Part shown: piece after piece, positions 35,801 through 47,600 of the stretch | How the letters are laid out: every line of letters begins with the position of its first letter | Numbering within the stretch: position 1 is the stretch's first letter | Assembly (NCBI GenBank): GCA_905221605.1 | Contig: CAJNDS010002670.1 | Location: forward strand, 193,374 to 257,373 | Length of the DNA: 64,000 nucleotides | Source of the DNA: Symbiodinium natans | Lineage: Eukaryota; Sar; Dinophyceae; Suessiales; Symbiodiniaceae | Direction of reading: 5' to 3' | The notes under the pieces: generated by a model | The model's database searches: none | The model's input: the letters and a program-made list of their open reading frames with translations, nothing else | What the model was told of the DNA's origin: nothing | Position numbers and translations under genes: made by a program

Positions 35801-38800
35801 TTTGGGGTTTAGGGTTTAGGGTTTTGGGGTTTCGGGTTTAGGGTTTCGGGTTTAGGGTTTAGGGTTTCGGGTTTAGGGTTTCGGGTTTAGGGTTTCGGGT
35901 TGCTGGTTTCTGGGGGTTTCTTGTGTACCCCTGGGAGACCACAAGTGCCGTCGTGTGTAGAGCTGACTGAGAGCACGTGTTCCGTGGCAGCTTCGTACTT
36001 GAGAGTTTAGGGTCCAGGGGTTTAGGGTTTGGGGTTGAGGGTTGAGGGTTGAGGGTTGAGGATATAGGGTTTAGGGCGAACTGGCTCCAGAGAGCAACTT
36101 TTTGCTAGGAGTGTGGTTGGGTAGCACGATGCAGGATCCTGATTCCAGTCCTGCTGCCCGTTGGTATGCCTTGACGACGCGCCTTGCTTGACTTGGCACC
36201 CGTTTCCGGAGTACGCCGAGACTGCCTCGAACAGCCTCAACTTCATAGACCCTGGTAAATACCTGCATAACGCCTGCAATACCAAGCATAACTACAAGTT
36301 GCAATCAGTGGCCGTACTTTGCGTCTTTCTCGTTTTCAATCCGCCTAGCATCCGGTGGTTAGTGCTGAACCGTCCGCCTCAAAATGACAACTCGAACTCT
36401 TGAACCCGTATGCGCCCAACTCTCCAAACCGCAAACCTCAACCGGCAAACCTCGAGCCTCACACCTCAAACCTCTCAAACCTCAAACCTTCAAACCTCAA
36501 ACCTCAAGATTTTAGGGTTCCTGGTGAGGGGTTTAGGGTAAGTTTTGTGGGTTCTCTATAGATCCTCACAGCCAGAGCAAACGCAGTTGGTAGGGTCTTA
36601 TGACTATTTCATGCCCCAGAAGCCAAGTACCGAAGTTGTCTGTGGGGTTTACGTGTAGGCCTTAGGGTTAGAGTTTAGGGTTTAGTTACAGCTCAAGGCT
36701 CTCATTAGCCACCCGCTCAGGAACTATCTCATCACCGCAACCATTCTGTTCACGCTCCTTGGCGAATCCTGAGAATCTACCAGTGTCCAAACCCCCTGTT
36801 CAACTCTCTCAACCCCAAAACCCCCAAAACCCCCAAGACCCCCAAAACCCCCTAAACCCCCTAAACTCCCTAAACTCCCTAAACTCCCTAAACTCCCTAA
36901 ACTCCCTAAACTCCCTAAACTCCCTAAACTCCCTAAACTCCCAAGTAAGATTATGGGTCCTTCACAGAAGGGGGTTTTCCGGTGCAACAATCGGTACTGC
37001 CAAAAACTACTGAGAACTACCAGAAGCTGCCATGACTGTAGGTGCCCTGCTGTGCTCGAGTCAAGGTTTTAAGGCTCCGCGGCCGTTGAAGCCCCTAAAC
37101 CCTAAACCCTAAACCCTAAACCCTAAGCCCTAAACCCTAAACCCTCAATCCTAAATCCTAAACCCTAAACCCTAAACCCTAAACCCATTTCGCACCCGAG
37201 CCCGGACCACTTTTGCCAGTGCAGCCAGGTTCGTTCATGGCAAAGTCAAGACATCGTGTGTCCCGAGGGTGGTTTGGGGTTTAGGGTTTAGGGTTTAGGG
37301 TTTAGGGTTTAGGAGGATGTTGAGGTAGCGTGGAAGCACATGGGTGCTGCAGGGTTTGGGGTTCAGGCGACCTTGTATGGTTTTGCTTGTGCTACCCAGA
37401 CACCTACGTCCCAAGGCGAAGTTTTCAACACGACGAAACAGATGCCCGTCGATTACTCCCCACATGCAAGGGTTGCGAACAACAAGGCGCTCCTACTTGA
37501 GCCTCCTGAAGTAAGTCGCTGCCTAGCTAGCGGCTCAAAAGTTGCAAGTTGTTATTCAAGTTTAGGATTTAGGGTTACGGCTGTGGGTTCAGGGTTCAGG
37601 GTTCAGGGTGCAGGTTTTAGGGTGCAGGGTTGAGGTTGTAGGGCTCAGAGGTTGCGGGCTTGGGCATCGGGTTACACGACATCGGAGTCTGCTTAGCCAC
37701 TCCTGAGTGGCAGATGGCAATGCTCCGGGTGTTTGGTGCAGCGACAGGTGCACCGGTGGCGGCTCTCTCACAAGAGGATCTGTCCCGCATTGTCGCAGCC
37801 GATGTTTTAGCTGTGCGTGGGCTGAAGCGGTACCTGCAGCCATTGTCTGGGCAGCCCAGGTTTCGAGGTTGATAAGGATGGCGGACAGCCGTACCCTTGC
37901 AGACGCAACCCTGGAGGCGCCTGACGAAGTTCAGCTGGAGCTGCTGCCTTTGGCCACTTCTGCTCCTCAAGCGCTTGACCTCTACGCTGCAGTTGAGGGA
38001 AATCTCGTGAAGTAGACACCCTTCTATGCCGAAGCTTGGCTCGTGTGGTGGCTAGGCTTGTCTAGCGGTTTGAAGTGCTCCGGCGAGCCCAGGGCCTCAA
38101 GATCCCGACTTTGCACCTGGGACAAGACTCCTCTGTATTGGCTTGTCGTGGGCACTCCGACATCCGTTTGCTCTTGGAAGCTGGTGCCGACAAGGACCGG
38201 ACGACTCCGCGCGCACTCCTCTTTCGGTGGCTGCGGGCGCAGGGCATTGCGAGGTGGTCCGCTTGCTCTTGGATGCTGGTGCTGACAAGGACAAGTCAGA
38301 CGGTTTTTGTCGCACTCCTCTTCTCAAGGCTGCAGAAAGCACTTGGAGGTAGTCCGTTTGCTGCTTGGGGCGCCGACAACTCCGCTCTACATGGCCGCTT
38401 TTAGGGGGCACTTGGGGCTTGCTTGCTGCTGGACGCTGGCACTGACAAGGACACGAACAGAGAACGTACTCCTCTTCACGCGGCTGCTTAAAGTATGGGA
38501 AGTCGGAGGTGCTCCACTTGAACTACCCCCGACCACAACAGACTCCTCTTTTCGAAGCAGCATGTCGAAACCGGAGGTGGTCCGCACTCTGGTGGATGCT
38601 GGCGCTGACAAGGACAAGCATGACATTTGGAAGCAAACGCCTCTGTTCATTGCTGCCGCAACAACTTCGAGGTGCTCCACTTGATGCTGCACGTGGCAGC
38701 CTGAGGCTGCGCTTGCTCAAGCAGGTGCTGACAAGGACAAGCCGGACGAGTCTGCACTCCTTTTTTTGGTGGCTGCGCAGCAAGGGCACTGCGACGTAGT

Positions 38801-38863
38801 CCCTCTTGTTGTTGGAAGCTGGCGCGGACAAGGACCAGCCCGACAGATTTCAACGCACAGCTC

Positions 38864-38956
<93 letters not shown>

Positions 38957-41900
38957 AGGAAGTCTAGCAGTGGCGGATGGGGCGCTTGCTGCGAGAATCT
39001 GGTTGTGTCGAAGAGGCAAGTGTCAAGCGGCGACGCTGTCATTGATAAAAGAAGACTCCCACATGGGGGTTCAACGTTTTGATTTCTGGGTTTGGGCTTT
39101 CGCGCGATCGGTTTAGATCTGGAGATTGGGCTTCAGGTATTCTGGGGTGGAGGGTTGGGTATTTCCGGCATGGGGTGGTGGGTGGTGGGCGCGGGGTGCG
39201 GGGTGGTGGGGTGGTGGGGTGGGCGGTAGCATATTCAAACCCTAAACCCTAAACCCTACCGTAAACCGTAAACCGTAAACCGTAAACCCTAAACCCTAAA
39301 CCCTAAACCCTAAACCCTAAACCCTAAACCCTGAACCTAAACCCTAAACCCTAAACCCTATGAGGTGGGCTTTGCCTATTTTCATGTGGTAGATCAGGCT
39401 TTGGATCAATGGTTGCTGCTGGGGGGCAAGTGGGCTGCCTTTGATGGACATGTCGTGGAACAGGGCTTTTGGGGTTCCTCTAGCTCTAAATCCCCGAAAC
39501 CCTCTACCCCTAAAGCCACTAAGCCCCCTAAACCCCCTAAACCCTAAAACGGCCTCCACAATAAACAGCCCTTCTAGAGAGCCGCGGCCCTAAACCCTAA
39601 ACCCTAAACCTTGAACCCTAAACCCTAAACCCTAAGCCCCCTAAAGCCGACAGAAGATCAGCTCAGGATCTGGCAAGCCGGTTCCGAGCCGTTCTTCACC
39701 AAGGACGTGGAGGCGTATATCCAGCTGGGGATCGAGGCGGGTGGCTCCAAGGGTTTAGGGTTTAGGGTTTAGGGTTTAGGGGTGCAGGGTTTTAGGGGTT
39801 TCCAGGTTTCAGGGCTTTAGGTTTCAGGCTTTCAGGGTTTCAGGGCTTTCGGGTTTCAGGGTTTCTTTTTCGGGGTGTTTAAGGGTTGTTGTTTCGTTTT
39901 GTTTTTTTGTGGAGGTGGGGGGTTAGGGGGCCTTTCAGGTTGCAGGTTTCTGGAGACAAGGGTTGGAATTGATCCCTGAACCCTAAACCCAAAACCCTGA
40001 ACCCCAAACTCCTACACCCGAAACCCTAAAGCCGAAGCCCTAAACCCTGGGTTTAGGGTTTAGGGTTTAGGGTTCAGGAGTCAAGGGGTGAGTGGTTTAG
40101 GGTTTTGGTTTTGGGGGTAGTTACGGTTTCTGGCTTCTGATTTAGGCTTTCAGGCTAGCTCAATGGGCCAGGTCGGAACTATCGGAATGCTCGGCAGGAG
40201 GTTGAGGGCTTAGGTTTCAGGGTTTTGGGTTCCTGCGTGTTTGTTTTTGTTTTTCTTGTTGTTTTGTTGGGGGGCGGTGGTGGGAGGGTGGTGTTCGGTT
40301 TTGGGTTTTGGGTTTTGGGTTGGGGGTTGAGGGTTGAGGGTTTAGGGTTTAGGGTTTAGGCGGCAGATGGGCATTTCCATAGGCAAGGATGGTCCAACCT
40401 TTAAATTAGCAGGATCCCCGCTAATCCCTGAACCCTAAACCCTAAACCCTAAACCCTAAACCCTAAACCCCTTATGCTAAGCCCTAGCCCAGATACTGAT
40501 GTGCATGGAGTTCGTCACGCATTTCGTCTCATCGTCGTCGAAGCTGGACGCTTTGGATGGCAAGCCTAGGGTTTAGGGTTTAGGGTTTAGGGTTTAGGGT
40601 TTAGGGTTTAGGGTTTAGGGTTTTAGGGTTTAGGGTTTAGGGTTTAGGGTTTAGGGTTTAGGGTTTAGGGTTTAGGGTTTAGGGTTTAGGGTTTAGGTTA
40701 GAAGGAGGCACGCGGGGTACCAATTGACTTCGGGCTTCGAGTTTAGAATGGCTTTTGAGTGTTTGGGTTATTTTCAGCTTCAGGGCTTAGGGCTTCGAAT
40801 CTAAAGCTTGGTGTCTTCAAATTCAGAGTCTGAGGGGCTGAGGGCTGGTTCGATCTCAATGGTATTTCGATGAGTTCAGGGCATACTTGACCCCTCGATT
40901 TCAGAGCTCAGGAACTAGCTGGTCTGGGTTAAGGGGTTTTGGGGTTTAGGGTTCTACAGACCTGGGTTAGGGTTTAGGGTTTAGGGTTTAGGGTTTAGGG
41001 TTTAGGGTTGCTTGGCTGCCAGAGTCCTCACAGCGTGTGCGTGGGTACTTCGTACTTCGGGCGCTAGACGCCGAGGTCGCGTGCGAAGTGTTCTTGAGCC
41101 CCAAGAGTCTAGATCCCAAACCCTATAGCCCTGAACCCTAAACCCTAAACCCTAAGCCCTAAGCCCTAAACCCTAAACCCTAAACCCTAAACCCTAAAGC
41201 CTAAAGCCTAAACCCTAAACCTTAACCCCTAAACCCTACACCCTGAATCCAAGGCCTTCTGCAAGAACCCATACAACTTCATCGATTTCGCCGCCTTGGT
41301 CCCGCTCGCCGTGCGCTCCGCGTACGGCTTGACGACTCCGGCTGCCACGGACAACTTGATAGCGCAGCCAAGCCAGCGTTTAGGGTTTGGGGTTTAGGGT
41401 TTAGAGTTTAGGGTTAGGGTTTAGGGTTTAGGGTTTAGGGTTTAGGGTTTAGGGTTTACTTGGGGGTTGTGTGGCGCTCGCAAACTCCGGCAACGCCTGT
41501 CGCACCACCCAGCCCCTTCAACCAGGTTTCAGGGGCAGAAGGGTTGCAGAGATTAGAGCTGTCTTCGGCGGTTTGGAGAACATGGCCCTTTGCGAGGACG
41601 CAGCGCAGGCTCGGAGCTTGTGTAGGTCCATGCAGGTGCGATGGCGCAGGAGTGTCGTTTTACTTTCCTTGGCGTGCTCTTGGAGGACGAAGAGCGGGGC
41701 AAGGACCTTCGCACCGGCCGCGCTCGCAGCGCCCCTCCCCTTCTTTGCCAGGCGGTGCCTGCAGCGCAAGCACCGGCAGCGGTGTTGCCGGCAGTGCCAT
41801 CAGTGGACGAAGCAGAGGAGGAACCTGGAAGGCCGCAAATCTCGGTGCCGGTCAGTGCTGGGCGCCTCGGTCATCCGGAGCTCTGCCAGCGCCCATGCGT

Positions 41901-43912
41901 GCACGTCGCGTCCGGGCGGCAGTGCGAGGTGGGCGATGCCTGCAACTACTGCCATCCTCACTGCCACGTCCCGGTGTGGCCAGCTTCAGCACCTTGGTGA
42001 GCTTGGCTGCACGGAAGTGCACGGAGGGCGCCAAGATCCGCATCCGGGGGGCGATGCAGACCCTCCGTGCTGAGCTGAGGGACTGCGTTGCATGAAAGTC
42101 TTCTCCTGCTCTGGAAAAGTTATCGACTAGAAAGCAATGCCATCAACCGACATAGTTTATTGAGACGCTCCCCTGCTCTCAGACATGACGCGGCTGAGGT
42201 ACAACCATTTCAGCCGAATACAAATGGAATTTAAGAAATCCTGCGACAGCTTTCAGAGGCTTAGTCGTGCATATGACGTATTTGTTGCCCATATTCAGCT
42301 TATGCTCTCACCTAGCTACGAACTCGGATTAGAGCCTGCAGCCTGGAGTTGCGTGTGCTGGACCCGCAGGATAGAACTGCGCGTGTGACTTTCCGATGTT
42401 GACTGGTATCCCTTTTTTTTGGGGTGCAAGCAGCGGAGGCCGAGCAGTTGAGTAGTCGGAGCTGCGAGTGTGCGCTGGAGCATTCGTCCAGGCGTCTCGA
42501 GCCCATAGACACTCGCTCCTTCGCCTTGTAACCCAGGACTTGTCACAGACTTGTCACGTGCCCGTCCAGGGCCAACAGCAGCGCGTGAAACACCACACTG
42601 AACCCCTGTTTTGATGAGAAAGAACGGCTCCTACGTTCGGGCTTCTAGGCTTCTACGGGGTTGAGAACCTGCTGTCTGCTAGAACCTACGACGCCCCAAA
42701 CCCCAAACCCCAAACCTAAACCCTAAACCCTAAACCCTAAACCCGAAACCCTAAACCCTAAACCCTAAACCCTAAACCCTAAACCCTAAACCCTAATTCG
42801 GTCTGCTCAACCAAGGCATTCGCTACTGGTTTGCTACGTGCCGGTGCCTGGGTGCTGGGATCTTCAACTCTTTGGTTCTCAGGAAGAGATAGGGGGACTT
42901 TAGAGTTTAGGGTTTAGGGCTAGGGTTTAGGGTTTAGGGTTTAGGGTTTAGGGTTTAGGGTTTAGGGTTTAGGGTTTAGGGTTTAGGGTTAGGGTTTAGG
43001 GTTTAGGGTGTAGGGTTTAGGGTTTAGAGTTTAGGGTTTGGGGTTTAGGGTTTAGGCTTTAGGGATTGGGGCTTAGGTTTGGAGTCTAGGGGGCCTAAAT
43101 CCTACAGCAGCCCTCGAAGTGTTGAGGAACCCGGAGAACCCTAAACCCTAAACCCCAAACCCTAAACCCCAAACCCTAAAGCCTAAACCCCAAACCCTAA
43201 ACCCCAAACCCTAAATCCGCCAGAACAACAGCCTAAGCCACCGGAGCCCTGAGGTCTGCGGCCTAAACCTTACATAAACCTTAAACCTTAAACCTAAACC
43301 CCAAACGCTAAACCCTAAACCCTAAAGCTTAAAGCCTAAACCCTAAACCCTAAACCCTAAACCCTAAACCCTAAACCCTAAACCCTAAACCCTAAACCCT
43401 AAACCCTAAACCCTAAACCCTAAACCCAAACCCCTAAACCCAAAACCCTAAACCCTAAACCCTAAACCCTAAACCCTAAACCCTAAACCCTAAACCCTAA
43501 ACCCTAAACCCTAAACCCTAAACCCTAAACCCTAAACCTTACAATATACCCTAAACCCTTAGCTTGGCCTAAACCCTAAACCTTAATTCTAAGCTTTACA
43601 CCCAAAACCTTACCCACAACGCTAAACTATAAACCCTACAAACCCTACAAACCCTATAAACCCTATAAACCCTATAAACCCTACAAACCCTATAAACCCT
43701 ACAAACCCTATAAACCCTATAAACCCTATAAACCCTATAAACCCTATACACCCTATAAACCCTGTAAACCCCATAAACCCTATAAACCCTATAAACCCTA
43801 TAAACCCTATAAACCCAATAAACCCTACAAACCCAATAAACCCTATTGAACCCTATTAAACCCTATTAACCCTATAAACCCTATAAACCCAAAAATCCTG
43901 AACCCTGAGCCC

Positions 43913-43944
<32 letters not shown>

Positions 43945-44024
43945 TATCACTTGTTCAAGGTCGTCCTAAACCAAACCCTAAACCCTAAAGCCTACACCTA
44001 CACCCCAAACACTACTCGCCCCCG

Positions 44025-44066
<42 letters not shown>

Positions 44067-44536
44067 CCCAATCCACTTGTTCAAGGTCGTCCGGCAGCTG
44101 AAGCTCATTCGGCGGTTTCAGAAGCTGCAGCTTCTGCTGCGACAAGACCGCATTTGGCGGGGGCTTTGGGTTCAAGGGTGTAAATGGGTTTACATGTGTC
44201 TTAAATGGGTTTAAGGGTTTGAGGGTTTAGGGCTTCAAGCGTTTAGGGTTTTAGGAATTGAGGGTCGAAGGGTTCAAGGGTTTGAGGGTTTAAGGGTTCA
44301 AGGGTTTCAGGGTTCAAGGGTTTAAGGATATGGGGTTTAGGGTGTTGCGTTGAGGGTAACGGGGCTCTGATTGCTGAGTTCATGGTTCGAGGTTAAAGGC
44401 TTTGGGTTTAGGGTTCAGGGTCTTCGGCTTGAACTCTTAAGCTCCCGCAACGCTTTGGATCCTCAAGTCCAGTCCCCAAGCCCTACGCTACCAAAGGCTC
44501 CAGCAAAAACCTCTTAAACTCCTCCACTTCCCAGCC

Positions 44537-44603
<67 letters not shown>

Positions 44604-47600
44604 ACCCTGAACCCTAAAGCCCCCAAGCCCCCAAACTCGCAGGCATGTGTTGTCTACCACACTGGACGCCCTCAAGCTCCTCCTCTTCCTGGTTTGCTTG
44701 ATTGAGCCCTGGCAGCTACAACTCCTCGAGCCCCAAATCCCCCAAAACCCTTAAGCCCCCTGAGCCGCAAAACTCTAACCCGCCGCTCCCCTACAGACGG
44801 GGCCGGCTTGATTTCGATGGCGCAAAGCCGAACCAGGTCGTTCGCGCACCTCCCACAGCACGGAGGTCGGTAGCACCCACGGTTTTGCCCGTTCGACCTT
44901 AAACTGGCCGGGGTAGTGGAAGAGTTTTTTTGGAAGTAGGCAGTTGACTTGAGTTTAGGCCTCAACCCGACAAGGAATACGTAGGTAGAAAGGTGGTCGA
45001 TGGCCCTGCACAATCGGGAGAGAGCTGCTCTTCGCACCTGACGACTCCTTCGAGCCTCTCTTCTGCTTCCTAAACCTTCGCAGCATCTGTGCCATACTAC
45101 AGCAAAACACTACACCCTAAACCCTAAACCCTCAACCCTAAACCCTAAACCCTAAACCCTAACCCTAAACCCAAACCCAGCAAACCCCCTAATTGCCCGC
45201 AGCCCCACAGACTCAAAAGCCTAAAGCCCGGAACTTGTAGAACCTGCGAAGGTCAGGCCGGGCTCTTGGGGGGCTAGGGTTTAGGGTTTCGGGTTTCGGG
45301 TTTCGGGTTTAGGGTTTAGGGTTTAGGGTTTAGGGCACCCTGGACCCTGCGCCCTACACCCTTCAAGTCCTGAGTAACCCCCCAAAGTCGCGGTTTACCG
45401 TTTCGGGTTCAGCATCTCAAGTGCAAGCATTCACCAAGAGGGTTCCTTTCTCCGGTATCGAATAATGATCGACCCAGCCACCCATTGGATCCCACAAACA
45501 TTATGAAAATGTTTTACTTCTCGTTCTAACCCGAATTGTTGGTGCTTGTCCACGAATTGTTGGTGCTTGTCCGCGACTTGTTGGTGCCATTTTATTGGTG
45601 CTTGTCCACGAACTGTTGGTGCTTATCCACCAAATGTTGGTGCTTGACCATAAAAAATGATGCTCCACTACGAAGGCATCAGCCATTAAATGTACATAGG
45701 TTAGAGAGGGTTTACTGCTTAGGGCTTAGGGCTTAGGGCTTAGGGGCTTAGGGGCTTAGGGCTTCGGGCTTAGGGCTTAGGACTTCCGGCTTAGGGCTTA
45801 GGGCTTAGGGCTTAAGGCTTAAGGCTGAGGGCTTAGGGCTTCGGGCTTGAGGGCTTACCCTGGAGCCCCTTGTTTGGGAAGGTCCTGTTCTTCGGCACGA
45901 TGCTCTACATGATCGAGCCCTCGGATTCAACCACGCTGCCGACGTACATCTACTGGTGCACAGTGACGGTCACCACCGTGGGCACCTGTGCCTGGCTTGC
46001 AACTAAAAAGTTTAGGGTTTAGGGTTTAGGGTTCAGGGTTTAGGGTTTAGGGCCCTAGAACCCTGTGGCCCTAAAACCCTAAGCCCTAAACCCTAAACCC
46101 TAAAGCCCGAGAGACCTAAAACCCCAAAGACTAAACCCTAACCCTAAACCCTAAACCCTAAACCCTAAACCCTAAACCCTAAACCCTAAACCCTAAACCC
46201 TAAACCCTAAACCCTAAACCCTAAACCCTAAACCCTAGAACCCTAACTCCTTGAATCCCTGTACGTTCAGCCCCGCTGATGCCATGCCTGGGTTCTGCGG
46301 GGCGGACCCAGCTATTTCGTGTTCTAAGACTTTAGGGTTTAGGGTTTAGGGTTTAGGGTGTGAGGGTGTCTTACCAGCTGGTGGGGTTTAGGGTTTCGGG
46401 TTTCGGGTTTTGGGTTTTGGGTTTTGGGGTTTGGGGTTTAGGGACTCTGTAGGGTTCTGGGGGTAGTGGGGTTGCTGAGCCAGATTGCATTCAGGCTCGT
46501 GTGAAGCTTTGCTTGCCCGCTTGTGGGTGCCTCGAAAACCCCTAAGTCCAAAGTCCTGAGTCCTAAGTCCTAAGTCCTAAAACCTAAGCCCTAAAGTCCT
46601 AAAGCCATCCAGAAGCCCACCTCCAAACCCCAAACCCTCCGACCCATCTTCCGAAAGCCCACCCGAGAAGTTTAGGGGGCACTTGTTCCCAGGGTTTAGG
46701 GTTTAGGGGTTTCGGGGTTTTAGGGTTTCGGGGTTTCGGGGTTTAGGGTTTCTGGGTTTAGGGATCTTCCTGAAGGGGGGGAGGGTGGGGTGGGGTGGTA
46801 ATCTCCGAAATGTCCTGAAACCCTAAACCCTACACCCTATAAGGGTCTTTGTTTCTGTTTCTTAGGGTTTAAGCATATGTTTGGGTTGTTTGGGGGGGTT
46901 TAGGGTTTATAGGGTTTTAGGGTTCTTACGGCTTTTGGGGTTCTTGGGGTTTAGAAGTTCACACCCAACCCGAAGAAGCCTGCCGGGCCGCCTTTCAGGT
47001 GACATGGCCCCCGTGACATGGGGAGGGAAGGCCGCATTGATTTGTCTGGTTTAGGGTTTAGGGTTTAGGGTTTGGGGTTTGGGGTTTAGGGTTTAGGGTT
47101 TGGGGTTTGGGGTTTAGGGTTTAGGGTTTAGGGTTTAGGGTTTGGGGTTTAGGGTTTAGGGTTTAGGGTTTGGGGTTTAGGGTTTAGGGTTTGGGGTTTA
47201 GGGTTTGGGGTTTAGGGTTTAGGGTTTGGGGTTCACTTCGAGTTCTGGCCGTCGGGTTTATAGGGGTGGGAGTGGGAGTTGCCCTGAAACCTTGGACCTG
47301 CAACCCTAAACCAAAAGGGCCCACATCAGGGGGTTTAGGGCTTAGGATTTAGGGTTTAGGGTTTAGTGTTTAGGGTTTAGGGTTTAGCCCTACACGAAAT
47401 AGTCACAGGGACTCGGGACACCGTTGTTCTCAAGGGGGTTGGTTTAGGGGTTTTCCTGGCTATTCTCCTTGTGGTTCTGCACCAGGGCCACGCCTTTAAA
47501 CCCCCCAAACCCCAACCCCAAACCCCCAACCCCCAACCCCAAACCCCAAAACCCAAAACGCTAAACCCGAAACCCCAAACCCCAAACCCCAAACCCCATA

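Noticed and set aside
38864-39082. Poly-Leu, poly-Cys, poly-Ser or poly-Gln proteins
   Set aside because: These are alternative readings of the (CTG)30 tract on both strands.
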